From positions 186,001-250,000 of the forward strand of contig NZ_RBCI01000003.1 of NCBI RefSeq assembly GCF_003628535.1: a DNA stretch of 64,000 nt, read 5' to 3'. How positions within the stretch are numbered: the stretch's first letter is position 1; every line of letters starts with the position of its first letter. The position numbers were made by a program, and so were the translations under genes. The notes under the pieces are model-generated. The model did no database searches and was not told where the DNA came from. It saw only the letters and a program-made list of their open reading frames with translations. This DNA comes from Flavisolibacter nicotianae. Lineage in GTDB: Bacteria > Bacteroidota > Bacteroidia > Chitinophagales > Chitinophagaceae. Shown here one piece after another: positions 17,628 to 27,409 of this stretch.

Positions 17628-20600
17628 GCGCCAGGCGTCTCCTCCGGAAAATCAACCGGAGCATCGAAGGCAGTACAATGAGCAGGAGCGGAAGCGCCGT
17701 AAGAAAACCGCCGATTACCGCGATGGCCAGGGGTTGGTGCAATTCGGCTCCCGTGCCCAGGCCCAGGGCCAGCGGCATCAGGGCTATGATGGCGCCCAAT
17801 GCCGTCATCAGTTTGGGTCGTAACCTTGTGGAAATGGAATACACGATCGACTCATCCACATCGCCACTGGCCTGTAGCGATTCGCGGAATTGGAGGAAGG
17901 TGAAAATCGCGTTTTCGCCGATGATTCCGACAATCATAATCAGGCCTGTATAACTCCCCACATTCAGGGGCGTGTTGGTCAGGAAAAGGGCAAGATAGCT
18001 GCCCGATATGCCGAGTACCGCGAGAAGCAATATTAAGGTGGCCACGAAAAAATCCTGGAACAGGAAGAGGATCACACCAAAGACCAAAAGACTGGACGTG
18101 ACGAGAATGAGCAGCAACTCGTGAAAGGATTGCTGCTGTTGTGCATAGGCACCGCCGTATTCGATGTGGTAGCCCTGTGGCAGCACTACTTGCGCCGACA
18201 CGTTCCGGCGGATCTCTTTCATGGTGCTGCCCAGGTCGCGGTTCTCCAGCCGGCCGGTCACCACGCCCATTGATTGAAGGTTTTCCCGCTGAATTTCGGC
18301 ATCACCCGGGTTGATCTCAACTGTTGCCAGTGACGTGATCGGCAGGAGACGACCGCCCGGTGTAAAAATCTGCAGGTGCCGGATGCCGTCCACGCTTTGC
18401 GCAGATGTGCCGGGATACACGATGCGGACCGCGGAGAGCTGCTGCCGTTCGAGGATGGTGCCAACCTGCGTGCCCTGCAGGCCAAGCTGAATTTGCGTTT
18501 GCAACGCTTGCGGTGTGAGGCCGTATTGCGCCAGCATGGCATTGTTGGGACGAATGCTTACGGACGGACCGGAAATGACAATGCCGTTGAAAACGTCTGC
18601 CGTGCCCTCCACTTTTTCAGTAATCTCATTCACCTGCTGCGAAAATTCACGCAGCCTTTCGATATTGTCGCCATAGATTTTGATTTCGATGGGCTGAACA
18701 GATTCCATCAGGTCGCCCAGCATGTCGTTGATCACCTGGCCGAAATCAATGGTCAGTGCCGGCTGGCTGCTTTCGACCTGGTGCCGTAGATCGGCGATGA
18801 CCTCTTCGCTGGAACGCTTGCGGTTTTTCTTCAGTTGAATCAGGTAGTCGCCCCGGTTGGGCTCCGTGATGAAAAAGCCCATTTGCGTACCTGTTCGGCG
18901 TGAATACGCCTCCACTTCCGGTACCTTGTTAATGATCATTTCCACCTGGTGCAGCATGCGGTCGGTTTCTTCCAGCGACGTTCCAGGAGGCGAGTTATAA
19001 TCCAGCACAATGCTTCCTTCATCCATCTCCGGTAAAAAACCGGTTTGCAACAAGGGCAATACCAACCAGATTGAAACGGCCAGCGCGGCGGTAATCACCA
19101 AACTGACAATGGGCTTATGGATAAAAAAGCCCACCCATTTTTGTTTCCGCACCTCGTGCGGCTGTTCCGTTGGTTTTGTTGTTGCGTCAGGGCCAGACTT
19201 TTCTTTCGTCAGCAAAAGATAAATAACGGGCAGGCAAATCCATGTTACAAAAAACGAACAGACCAGTGCAATGATCATGGTGTTTGTCATCACCTTGAAA
19301 TATTCACCGGCAACGCCGCTCATGATTTCAAAAGGAATAAAGATTACGATCGTACTGAGCGAAGAACCCACCATTGCCGGCAGGAGATAGTGGATGGCTT
19401 TCTGTACCACAACCGTTGACGGCTGGTCCGGGTGCTCTTCGTGTGAACGGTGGATTTGCTCTACCACGACGATCGCATCGTCGATGATCAGACCGATGGC
19501 AGCGGCGATAGCACCAAGGGTCATGATGTTGAGTGTGTAGCCAACGGCATACACAACGATCAGTGTCAGGCAGATCGTTACAGGGATGGTGATGAGAATG
19601 GTGGCGCTGGCTTTCAGCGATCGCAGGAAAATGATGGCGACGATAATGGCCAGCACAAGACCGATCCACAAACTGTCTGTAACGCTCCTTACCGAATCGT
19701 GTACAAAATCGGCCTGTACATAATAAGGCTTTATACTGACGCCGCCGGGAAGCAAATGCCTGAGTTCTTCCACCTTGGCGGCCATGGCCGTAGAAAGGGC
19801 AACCAGGTTGGTATTCGGTTGCTTGATAATGGCGACCAGCAGCCCGGCCCTGCCATTGGCGTTGATCTTTGTGTATTCAACGCCTTCGTTGATTTTGGCA
19901 TCGGCAATGTCTTTTAGTTGGACAATGCGTCGGCCGTCGTTGGCGATCACCAGGTTTTGCAGATCTACCAGCGAGTGAACGGTGGCATCCGTTACCGTAA
20001 GATAGAGTTGGCGGTAATCGGACAAATAGCCGTTCGCCTGGATAAAATTCGTTTGTCCCAGTGCCGTGGAAAGTTTATCGGGAGTAATTCCCAGCGTACT
20101 CATTTTTTGCGGATCAAGCGTGAGCCAGTATTCTTTTTGTTTCCCGCCGATGATGCGCACTTCCGCCACTCCCGGCACTTGCGAAAGAAACGGTTTGATG
20201 GTGTAGAGTGCCAGCATCTTCATGTCGATGGGGGTGTGGCTCTGGCTGGTCGTTTCGAGGGTGTAGCCGATGACCGGGAGAATGGACGGATTCATTTTCT
20301 CCACCGTGATCTGCACGTCGGGTGGCAGGCTGTTGCGGATTTGTGCAATGCGGCTTTCGATCCGTTGCTGGCTCAGGTCAATATTGGCGTCCCAGTTCAT
20401 GAAAGCCGAGATCTCGCAACTGCCACGGCTGGTAATGCTGCGCACATCTTCGAGGTCGGGCACCTGCTTGATGGCATTTTCCAGCGGTTGCGTAACCGTA
20501 ACCATCATCTTGTTCACCGGTTGCAGCCCTGCATCGGCAATGATCTTGATTTTGGGAAAGGTGATCTCGGGGAAAAGCGAAGTTTGCAGTTTGCCGTATA

Positions 20601-20676
20601 CGTACACCCCGCCCATGAGGATGAGGGCAACGATCACTGTCAGCGGGTTTTTGTACGTGATAAAAAAATTCTTCAT
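17611..20676 (-). CDS. RND efflux permease (HAE-like)
   Basis: This inner-membrane proton-driven pump of 1021 residues is close to full family length. The two symmetric halves, each with one TM before and five after a large periplasmic loop, are visible. TM4 carries the twin aspartates (GLIIDDAIVVVEQIH) typical of drug/hydrophobe RND pumps, unlike the single-Asp HME type encoded at 1254-4486. The substrate is probably organic rather than a metal. The start overlaps the adaptor gene end by 4 bases (ATGA). Its 3' end overlaps the convergent propeller gene by 17 bases, leaving no room for a terminator between them. Confidence 0.92.
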   Translation of the reverse strand: MKNFFITYKNPLTVIVALILMGGVYVYGKLQTSLFPEITFPKIKIIADAGLQPVNKMMVTVTQPLENAIKQVPDLEDVRSITSRGSCEISAFMNWDANIDLSQQRIESRIAQIRNSLPPDVQITVEKMNPSILPVIGYTLETTSQSHTPIDMKMLALYTIKPFLSQVPGVAEVRIIGGKQKEYWLTLDPQKMSTLGITPDKLSTALGQTNFIQANGYLSDYRQLYLTVTDATVHSLVDLQNLVIANDGRRIVQLKDIADAKINEGVEYTKINANGRAGLLVAIIKQPNTNLVALSTAMAAKVEELRHLLPGGVSIKPYYVQADFVHDSVRSVTDSLWIGLVLAIIVAIIFLRSLKASATILITIPVTICLTLIVVYAVGYTLNIMTLGAIAAAIGLIIDDAIVVVEQIHRSHEEHPDQPSTVVVQKAIHYLLPAMVGSSLSTIVIFIPFEIMSGVAGEYFKVMTNTMIIALVCSFFVTWICLPVIYLLLTKEKSGPDATTKPTEQPHEVRKQKWVGFFIHKPIVSLVITAALAVSIWLVLPLLQTGFLPEMDEGSIVLDYNSPPGTSLEETDRMLHQVEMIINKVPEVEAYSRRTGTQMGFFITEPNRGDYLIQLKKNRKRSSEEVIADLRHQVESSQPALTIDFGQVINDMLGDLMESVQPIEIKIYGDNIERLREFSQQVNEITEKVEGTADVFNGIVISGPSVSIRPNNAMLAQYGLTPQALQTQIQLGLQGTQVGTILERQQLSAVRIVYPGTSAQSVDGIRHLQIFTPGGRLLPITSLATVEINPGDAEIQRENLQSMGVVTGRLENRDLGSTMKEIRRNVSAQVVLPQGYHIEYGGAYAQQQQSFHELLLILVTSSLLVFGVILFLFQDFFVATLILLLAVLGISGSYLALFLTNTPLNVGSYTGLIMIVGIIGENAIFTFLQFRESLQASGDVDESIVYSISTRLRPKLMTALGAIIALMPLALGLGTGAELHQPLAIAVIGGFLTALPLLLIVLPSMLRLIFRRRRLAPTDQP

Positions 20677-21608
20677 TGCTCTCCTTTCACAATTTTGACT
20701 TTGGCGGTATCGGGCAGGCCATAGTTGCCGGTCAGCAGGATTTTATCGGATGCGGAAAACGGCGGCCGGAGTATTTCGACACGGTCTTTTGTTTCCATTC
20801 CTTTGATGACGGGTACTTTCACGGCCGTTACCGAATCGATCATCTTCATTACCCAAAAGCTTGTTTGCGATTCGTTGGTCAATACGGCCTGCTTGGGAAC
20901 CGACATTGCCTGCGACCGGTGCGATTTTACCACCCGCACTTTGGCGATCAGGTTTTGTGGAACGGTTGCCGGCGATGCCACTTTGATCAGCACGTTTTGC
21001 GTTTGCGAAACAGAGTCCACGTTGGGCAGGATGTTCGAAACAACCCCGTTGAGGTGCGTGTCATCGGGTAAGTCGATTTGCAATGCTTTACCGGTGGTTA
21101 CGTAAGGCCGCAATTCGTAGGGAAGGTTCAGGATAAAGCCAAAACTCTTTGCGTCGGCCAGCACGGCCAGTTGCTCACCGTCCTGTACATAATCACCGGC
21201 CTGGTGGTCGACGGTTTGAACATAGCCACCGGTTGCGGCCCTGATGGTGATAATGCCGGAAAAACGGAAGGAGGGATCGAGCTGGTTGATGGTGTTGCCG
21301 AGGGCATGGGCTTCTTTTGTTTGCAGGGTAAACGCGGTTTGCCCCGCCTGTATCCGCTGTCCCGGTTTCACATTCACTGCTTTCAAGTAGCCATTGGCCG
21401 ACGCCTTGATAAAATTGCTTTGCTGATACGTCGACGTGGCATTGAGCTCGATATAATCATCCAGCGAGGTCGTCTCCACGTTGGTGACGGTGACGGGTGT
21501 TCTCACGTCTTCCGGCGCCACTGCCGCCTCTTCTTCCGCTGCTTTTTCCCTGTGCTTGCAGGCAGCAGTCAGCAGAATAATGAAAGAAAAAAGAAGGAGT
21601 TTTTTCAT
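20673..21608 (-). CDS. Periplasmic adaptor (membrane fusion) lipoprotein of RND pump
   Basis: This 311-residue adaptor, from ATG 21608, has a lipoprotein signal (MKKLLLFSFIILLTAAC, acylated Cys17) and an acidic linker. The barrel-sandwich halves (YLKAVNVKPGQRIQAGQ and GGYVQTVDHQAGDYVQDG) flank a very short hairpin, followed by beta-barrel and membrane-proximal domains. It lies between the TolC-type channel and the pump in one minus-strand operon, with a 4-base overlap to the pump. The short hairpin implies a compact adaptor. Confidence 0.88.
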   Translation of the reverse strand: MKKLLLFSFIILLTAACKHREKAAEEEAAVAPEDVRTPVTVTNVETTSLDDYIELNATSTYQQSNFIKASANGYLKAVNVKPGQRIQAGQTAFTLQTKEAHALGNTINQLDPSFRFSGIITIRAATGGYVQTVDHQAGDYVQDGEQLAVLADAKSFGFILNLPYELRPYVTTGKALQIDLPDDTHLNGVVSNILPNVDSVSQTQNVLIKVASPATVPQNLIAKVRVVKSHRSQAMSVPKQAVLTNESQTSFWVMKMIDSVTAVKVPVIKGMETKDRVEILRPPFSASDKILLTGNYGLPDTAKVKIVKGEQ

Positions 21609-21625
21609 GGCCGCTTGTTTTTGCG

Positions 21626-22858
21626 TTAACGGTTCCAATAATTGATTTCGTTGACAATGCGCAGCCGGTTGACGCTATTCAGTGTCGCCAGGTTTTGTGC
21701 ATTCAGGTAGTTGTTGATCGCAATAACGTAATCCCGCATCGTGATATCCCCGGTTTGCAGGAGCTTGTTGTTGGCGACAATGAGGGTATGCGAGTAACGG
21801 ATCTGCCGGTCGATTTTTTCCACGAGCAAATCCAGTGCATTCAACTGCCTGCGCAATTGAGACACCTGGATGGCGTATTGGTTCAGGAAAAACTGTTTGT
21901 TCGTCTGCCTCGTCCGCTCCCGTATATCCACCTGCGCCATCTTTAGCTGTTTTTGGCGGCCGTCGTAAATGGGGATGGTAAGGCTTACACCGGCACTGAA
22001 CCCAAAATTTTTGTACGGCGTTTCCTGCAGGCTCGAGTTGTAGCCACCGTCCGCATAAGCACCCACCCGTGGCTTGTACTGGTAGTTGATTAGCTCTTTT
22101 TCGTTGGCAAGACGAAGGCTGTCGGTCGCAAACCGGCGCAGAAAAACCGTGTTCGATAGCGTTGCTTCCATCACTTCCTGCAGGTCGGGCTTTGCCAGTT
22201 GCTGAACGGTTGTATCCGTGATACCGGCGAGGTAATTCAGGGTCAGGTAATCGGCGGCATATTGGTTTTGTGCCTGCAGGTAAGCCAGTTCCTGCTGCTG
22301 CAAGGTGACGGTAAAATTCAGGTAATCCGTTTGTTTGAACACATTGGCCTGGGCCAGCTTCTTCAGCATTTCTTCCTCGCCCTTCATCAGGTCGAACACG
22401 TCTTTGGTAAACGCCATTGCCAACTGGTCGCCATATGCCGTGATGTATTGGTCGGTGAGAGTGCGTACCAGGTCGCGTTGCGAAAGTTGGATGGTGTCCA
22501 ATAAGGCCCTGCGCTGCAGATCCAGTGTGCGGAGTTGTGCGGAAAGATTGGTGGCTGTTACAAAATTGCGGTTGGCCTGCACAAGCGCCGAAACATTTGC
22601 ATAGTTGGTGATTGCCGGGTCGTAGCCCCAGCCGCGAAGGGTAGGCGCCACACTGTTGCTGCTAAGAAAGTTGACCTGTGTTCGGAGGGAGGCCCGCAAT
22701 AACTGGCTGTCGATGCGGCTGATCAGGATCTGGTTTTGAAGGTCGTTGAGAACGGGACTGTTTTGCGTGGCCTGTTGCAAAAAGAAATCAAGGGTACGGG
22801 TTTGTGCAATGCACAACAGCGCATTCAACAAGAGTACAAGACTCATGAAATATCTCAT
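21626..22858 (-). CDS. TolC-family outer membrane efflux protein
   Basis: This is the outer-membrane channel of 410 residues with signal peptide MRYFMSLVLLLNALLCIAQ and two long helical hairpin halves (Gln/Leu/Arg-rich, around residues 120-230 and 300-400). It is the first gene of the minus-strand operon channel-adaptor-pump and starts 17 bases before the adaptor. A 12-bp perfect palindrome lies 27 bases upstream of its ATG and may be an operator. Confidence 0.87.
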   Translation of the reverse strand: MRYFMSLVLLLNALLCIAQTRTLDFFLQQATQNSPVLNDLQNQILISRIDSQLLRASLRTQVNFLSSNSVAPTLRGWGYDPAITNYANVSALVQANRNFVTATNLSAQLRTLDLQRRALLDTIQLSQRDLVRTLTDQYITAYGDQLAMAFTKDVFDLMKGEEEMLKKLAQANVFKQTDYLNFTVTLQQQELAYLQAQNQYAADYLTLNYLAGITDTTVQQLAKPDLQEVMEATLSNTVFLRRFATDSLRLANEKELINYQYKPRVGAYADGGYNSSLQETPYKNFGFSAGVSLTIPIYDGRQKQLKMAQVDIRERTRQTNKQFFLNQYAIQVSQLRRQLNALDLLVEKIDRQIRYSHTLIVANNKLLQTGDITMRDYVIAINNYLNAQNLATLNSVNRLRIVNEINYWNR

Positions 22859-23501
22859 CCTGTCTTCAGTTTTAAAAAACGACCGCTGTATACAGCTGTT
22901 TTATCCGCTAGGTTTTTCGTTTTTCTGTCACTTTTTGATCACTGCGATTATCGCCTGCATCATTTAGCAACTCCTTTCCCCGCACCGGCACGCTGTAAAA
23001 AATCGCCGCCTGCTTTGCTGATTCTTGCCATTTCTTTGAACCGCCTTCTTCCTGCATTTTGATGGCTGGATGACCTGGCGTTGGGCGGCGACATCATGAA
23101 GGTGGCCGCCATTCAATTTCAACAATTGTTCCTGTCCTATTGTTCCTGCAGGACATTGGAACGCTTTCGCATTAAAACCGGCTTCCGAATTTTTCGCTTC
23201 TTTTCCCTAATCGCCGATGCCGCAGGATGCGCTTTGCGAAAACTTTCTTCGGCGGCCACCGTGATCTTTCTCAAGGCGTGTTTTTGTGAAAACACCGGCC
23301 ATGGAGCAAGACGCTCTGCTGCCGGCAATATGCGATTTTTAAGTTCGGCATTTTCCAAAAAGCAAACCTAGCCTGCAAATCTGAGTGAATTTTGTAGGAA
23401 GAATTTCCCCACTTCAGAATCTCTCCAGAATTGAAGCGCGGGCATTGCCTTGGCTGGAGGAGGCATGTTTTTCATTGCATGGTAAAAAGCAAACCCTTGA
23501 A
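22859..23501. other. Divergent intergenic region
   Basis: These 640 bases separate the RND operon from the PAP2 gene. Apart from the palindrome at 22885-22896 nothing clear was found. Short open frames occur on both strands but lack convincing starts or composition. Confidence 0.5.
22885..22896. promoter_or_regulatory. Perfect 12-bp palindrome, possible operator of the RND operon
   Basis: GCTGTATACAGC reads identically on both strands and ends 27 bases before the TolC-family start codon. The position fits a repressor or activator site, but the cognate regulator is unknown. Confidence 0.4.
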
Positions 23502-24185
23502 ATGAAGGAAGATCAAAAAGTCGTGCAAACGTCCAAAGGCATTTCGTTGCGATTGCTGTTTGTCGCCGGTGTGTTTCTGCTGGCCCTTTTCGTTTTTGGG
23601 CTCATTGCCGACGAAATGGTGCTGGAGAATGAAAATCATCTCGATTTCGTCGTGTTTCAAAAGCTGGGCGCCATCACGCATCCTTCGCTGACAAAGCTGA
23701 TGGTTGCCGTTACGTTTTTTGGCTCCTCTTATTTTTTGTTTCCCGCTTACCTGGTGTTGCTGCTGTATTTTTTGCTTTGGAAAAAAGACAGCAAGGTCTC
23801 CTGGAATATCGCTGCCGTGGCCCTTACCAGCACCATCATCCTGTTTTCGCTGAAGGCGATTTTTCATCGCCACCGCCCGTTCGATCCGTTGGTGCAAAAC
23901 GTCAATGGTTTTAGTTTTCCCAGCGGGCATTCGTTCTCTTCGTTCACTTTATGCGGGCTGCTGATTTATATCCTTTGGAAATACCGGGTCAACGCAGGCC
24001 TGCGGTGGACCCTTTCGGTGCTTTTGTTCCTGCTTGCCTGTGCTATTGCGTTGAGTCGCGTTTACCTGCACGTGCATTATGCCAGCGACGTGATTGCCGG
24101 TTTCTGCCTTTGCCTGGTGTGGCTCGGGGCATCCTTTTGGGTGCTGGAAAAAATTGGCCGTTCGCGCCGCGAAAAGACGTTGTAA
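23502..24185 (+). CDS. PAP2-family lipid phosphatase (membrane)
   Basis: This membrane phosphatase of 227 residues, from ATG 23502, has about six TMs. All three PAP2 signature motifs are present: K-x6-RP (KAIFHRHRP), PSGH (SFPSGHS) and SR-x5-H-x3-D (SRVYLHVHYASD). Likely substrates are phosphatidic acid, undecaprenyl diphosphate or related lipids. A second, distinct PAP2 protein is encoded convergently 18 bases away. Confidence 0.9.
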   Translation: MKEDQKVVQTSKGISLRLLFVAGVFLLALFVFGLIADEMVLENENHLDFVVFQKLGAITHPSLTKLMVAVTFFGSSYFLFPAYLVLLLYFLLWKKDSKVSWNIAAVALTSTIILFSLKAIFHRHRPFDPLVQNVNGFSFPSGHSFSSFTLCGLLIYILWKYRVNAGLRWTLSVLLFLLACAIALSRVYLHVHYASDVIAGFCLCLVWLGASFWVLEKIGRSRREKTL

Positions 24186-24203
24186 AGAAGGCACTGCCAG
24201 GCG

Positions 24204-25157
24204 CTACCGAAACCGGTAGGTCAGGGCGGGCTCCAGGTGGTCGTAGTTGAATTGCACGCCGAGGGTGACACTGCCTTTTTTCTCCTTGTGGTTTTGCAGA
24301 TACGCATACCGGTGGTAATTGCGCACGACCTGCAGGCCGGTGATATATCCCAGCCCGGCGCCGGCAAATACATCGCTGATCCAGTGCTTGTTTTCAGTGA
24401 TGCGGCTGAGACCAATCAGTGTGGCAGCCCCGTATGCAACATAAGGTACCCACGGAAAGTCCCGGTATTCCTCGGCATAAACCGTGGCAGCGGCAAAGGC
24501 CGCCGTTGTGTGACCCGACGGAAAGGACGTGCTGCCATGCTTTGCGGAAAATGAGGGGCCGTGGAAAGTGGGATTGGGTTCCGTGGCGCCATCGGCAAGA
24601 TAGTTTGGCCGTTGCCGCCCCGAAATGAATTTTCCCAGCGCTTCCACGGCACCGGCTACCAGGTACGATTGTGTCGCCAGCAGGGTGGTGGTTTTTATCT
24701 TTTGGTTTTTGAATGCCCAGCCATAGAGGCCAAGCGCAGCCAGGGTGTAGCCTTCATAAGCCGCCCCGAAATTGGTAACGAAATTGGAGAGCCCGCGATA
24801 GCTGCTGTTTCGTTCCATCAGGTCGGTTGCATACCGTTGAACGGGTTTGTCCAGGGCGAACATTATTCCTTCCAAAACAACGAACCCGCCCACTTTGTGC
24901 CAGGCTGAAGTGCGTGTATGAAACGGCCCGGTAACCTCCTGCGTAAAATCTGTTCCCAGCAGCGTAAAATAAACCGGCACATTGATCTTCGTCTTTTCGT
25001 TGTAGGCCGTCTGGTTCGTATTGATTTTCCGTCCGCCGGAACTGTCGGGGTGGGCCCTTAGGCTGTCGAGCTTTTTCGCTAAGGAGTCTGTGTTCTGCGC
25101 CTGTACGTTGTGTACGGCTAAAAGTGCAACCAGTGAAGAAAGAATGATTTTTTTCAC
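24204..25157 (-). CDS. Exported PAP2-family phosphatase
   Basis: This PAP2 acid-phosphatase-like protein of about 317 residues is read from GTG 25157, which places a good signal peptide at the start (KKIILSSLVALLAVHNVQAQ). The motifs are KFISGRQRP, TSFPSGHTTAA and SRITENKHWISD. The C-terminal 60 residues look like beta-strands (SVTLGVQFNYD ... ALTYRFR), an outer-membrane-like tail seen in some Bacteroidota PAP2 proteins. It may act on lipid A or other periplasmic lipids. Confidence 0.87.
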   Translation of the reverse strand: MKKIILSSLVALLAVHNVQAQNTDSLAKKLDSLRAHPDSSGGRKINTNQTAYNEKTKINVPVYFTLLGTDFTQEVTGPFHTRTSAWHKVGGFVVLEGIMFALDKPVQRYATDLMERNSSYRGLSNFVTNFGAAYEGYTLAALGLYGWAFKNQKIKTTTLLATQSYLVAGAVEALGKFISGRQRPNYLADGATEPNPTFHGPSFSAKHGSTSFPSGHTTAAFAAATVYAEEYRDFPWVPYVAYGAATLIGLSRITENKHWISDVFAGAGLGYITGLQVVRNYHRYAYLQNHKEKKGSVTLGVQFNYDHLEPALTYRFR

Positions 25158-25236
25158 GGTACCTGGGTTTTCAACAAGAAGCAGCAATCATTGCACCATG
25201 GTCAGTCCGGTGCACCGGCGCCAGTACTTTCTGCCT

Positions 25237-25779
25237 TTATTGCGAGTCTGTGCTGTTGCTTCCGATCGTGACCCTGTTCAGGCGGATCTTATGCGTTTTG
25301 CCTTCCCGGTCTGTTTCAAAACCACCCTGCCAGCCTGCGTCTTTAAAAGGCCCTGTCGTCCATTGGATGGCTTTCCGCTGCCTGTCGTAGGTGTACGTGC
25401 CCGACCCCAGATTCTTTTTACCCAAATCGTAGTAGTTGTATTGCCCGTTGTTTAGGTCAAAATAACCAAGTCGAATGGGCTGCGTCGGGTTGCCGTAAGA
25501 GAGGATCAGGTAGGTGCCGTTCCTGGGAGCATCTGCGGCCGGCATTGCACCTGTTTTTACAAGGCGGATATTGGAGGCTTTGATCCATTGCGATTGCGAA
25601 TAATCCTGGTACTTCACATAGTAGTAACCGCTGTAATCCCCCTCGCCGGCTTTGACTATGCTGGCCTTGTACCAACCGCCTGAATTGAAAACGTCTACCA
25701 GGCTACCCGGCTGGAAGGTTTGCCCGTAACCCATTGCAAAAAGGAGCAAAAAAAGAAGAGATAGCGTAAGTCGTTTCAT
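25237..25779 (-). CDS. Secreted protein with Tudor/SH3-like segment, function unknown
   Basis: This 180-residue protein has a signal peptide ending at GYGQ. Residues 21-75 (GSLVDVFNSGGWYKASIVK ... YYVKYQDYSQSQWIKASNIR) have the pattern of a Tudor/Agenet-like small beta-barrel. The rest is strand-rich (about 85-180) with many aromatic residues and no recognised motif. No function is assigned. It lies upstream of the exported PAP2 gene on the same strand, 79 bases from it, and may be co-transcribed. Confidence 0.72.
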   Translation of the reverse strand: MKRLTLSLLFLLLFAMGYGQTFQPGSLVDVFNSGGWYKASIVKAGEGDYSGYYYVKYQDYSQSQWIKASNIRLVKTGAMPAADAPRNGTYLILSYGNPTQPIRLGYFDLNNGQYNYYDLGKKNLGSGTYTYDRQRKAIQWTTGPFKDAGWQGGFETDREGKTHKIRLNRVTIGSNSTDSQ

Positions 25780-26000
25780 TGTCGGTTTGGTTTAATTCTG
25801 AACAAAGCCCCGGCGTTGACGCATGGGCAGCGATGCAATTTTGTACTTGCGAGCGAACTGCCTGCGTAAGCCGGTGCCTGCTGAAGATAAAAACAAATGG
25901 CAAGTGGTGCAAGCCGGAAACGCCTGGTCATGGGGCTGCAACGAATTTCCCTGTGGTGAGTCGCGAATGGGGAAGAATGAAATTGTCCAGGCATAATTGT

Positions 26001-26951
26001 TTAACCCGGTTTTTGCTGGTGCGTTCCTGTTTTTTTACTGCAGGAATCATCTTGCTTCCCGGTTTCAAGTTCCAGTGTGCTGTGGTGGATGTTGTGGTGT
26101 TGCAGTTCGTATTTGACCTGCCGGATAACAGCCAGCTTTTCTTCGAACGGCAGGTTGTCGGCAACAGAGATGTGTGCCGTCAGTGCGTTTTCGGTGGTGC
26201 TCAGGGGCCACACATGCACGTGATCGACATCCGTCACCTGGTCGACGCGGCGCATCACCGCCACAATTTCTTCGAGCGAAATGGCAGCGGGTACGGCATC
26301 AACGGCCAGGTGAAAGCTATCTCGCAGCAGCGACCAGGTGCTTACCAAAATAACGATCATCACCGCCAATCCTAAAACCGGGTCGATCCAGTACTTTCCC
26401 GTTAAAGAGATCAGCAGGCCGCCCACCACGACGCCAACGGATACCAGGGCATCGGCCAGCAGGTGCAGGTAGGCGCCTTTTATGTTGATATCATGCCTGC
26501 GGTGCCGGTAAAAGAGAAGGGCGGAAACGCTGCTGACCAAGATGCCCATACCGGCCACCCAGGCAATAGTGCTTCCGTTCACGGCAGCCGGATGCAACAG
26601 GCGGTTGATCGATTCGTAGCCCAACACACCGATGGCAATCAGGAGCAGGACGGCATTCATCAGGGCTGCCAGCACCGTAGTTTTCTTGTAGCCGTAGGTG
26701 TGTGTCCGTGTTGGCTTTTTTTGCGCCAGCCGAAAGGCAAGCAGCGATAGGAGCAGGCTGGCTACATCACTCGCATTGTGACCAGCATCAGTCAGGAGTG
26801 CCATCGAACCGTTCAGCAGGCCCGCTCCGATTTCTACGAGCACAAAAGCAATGTTCAGCGTAATCCCGATCACAAAGGATCGCTGGCTGACCTGAGCGGG
26901 ATCGACGCTGTGCTGGTGCGAATGGCCGTGGTGATCATGCTGTTCACTCAT
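26001..26951 (-). CDS. Cation diffusion facilitator (CDF) metal exporter
   Basis: This is a CzcD/ZitB-like exporter of Zn2+ or related divalent metals in exchange for protons, 316 residues from ATG 26951. The N-terminus is His-rich (HDHHGHSHQH). Six TMs carry the paired metal-site motifs in TM2 (HNASD) and TM5 (HLLAD). A cytoplasmic ferredoxin-like C-terminal domain follows (VDHVHVWPL ... LELETG). It is monocistronic and divergent from the phospholipase D-like gene. Confidence 0.93.
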   Translation of the reverse strand: MSEQHDHHGHSHQHSVDPAQVSQRSFVIGITLNIAFVLVEIGAGLLNGSMALLTDAGHNASDVASLLLSLLAFRLAQKKPTRTHTYGYKKTTVLAALMNAVLLLIAIGVLGYESINRLLHPAAVNGSTIAWVAGMGILVSSVSALLFYRHRRHDINIKGAYLHLLADALVSVGVVVGGLLISLTGKYWIDPVLGLAVMIVILVSTWSLLRDSFHLAVDAVPAAISLEEIVAVMRRVDQVTDVDHVHVWPLSTTENALTAHISVADNLPFEEKLAVIRQVKYELQHHNIHHSTLELETGKQDDSCSKKTGTHQQKPG

Positions 26952-27409
26952 GGTTAAAGAAGACGTCAATTTTCGTTCCCGTCTGAAACAGAAAAAGAAC
27001 TACGATTTTGAAAATTCACTGCCGGAGCCAGCGGCCCTAAATTGGCGGACTCCCGGTCTTCGTCATCGGGTGAAAGCGAAAATCACGTTACCGGAAATGC
27101 CCGTCGATCCGCAGCCGGCAAACAGGGATTCCGGGATCGGAAACGGAAAACCGGTGTTGGTGACAAGGTGCGCATCGAATTCCCAATTCGGTTTCCGTAG
27201 ATCACCCGGCATGGCCTGTTGCAAAGTGACGACAAAGGGAGAGTTACTCAAGTTTCATCCAACCTGGTTTTTGACATTGCAATTTGCGCTAATGTATTTT
27301 AGTTTTGGATTCGCGGTTGCTGTTTGCCAAAGGTGGATCAAGGACAGAAGCGGTTTTGCTGAAAGGAGCCAGGGCAAATAGTCGCTGCCATCAAGTTAAA
27401 ACCTTTTTT
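26952..27409. other. Divergent intergenic region (CDF / PLD-like)
   Basis: No gene is supported. The stretch contains one good promoter-like pair at 27277-27307 reading toward the PLD-like gene. Confidence 0.5.
27277..27307 (+). promoter_or_regulatory. Bacteroidota-type promoter for the PLD-like gene
   Basis: TTG at 27277-27279, a 20-base spacer and TAGTTTTG at 27300-27307 match the -33/-7 consensus (TTG / TAnnTTTG). Transcription would start near 27314, about 95 bases before the ATG. Confidence 0.6.
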
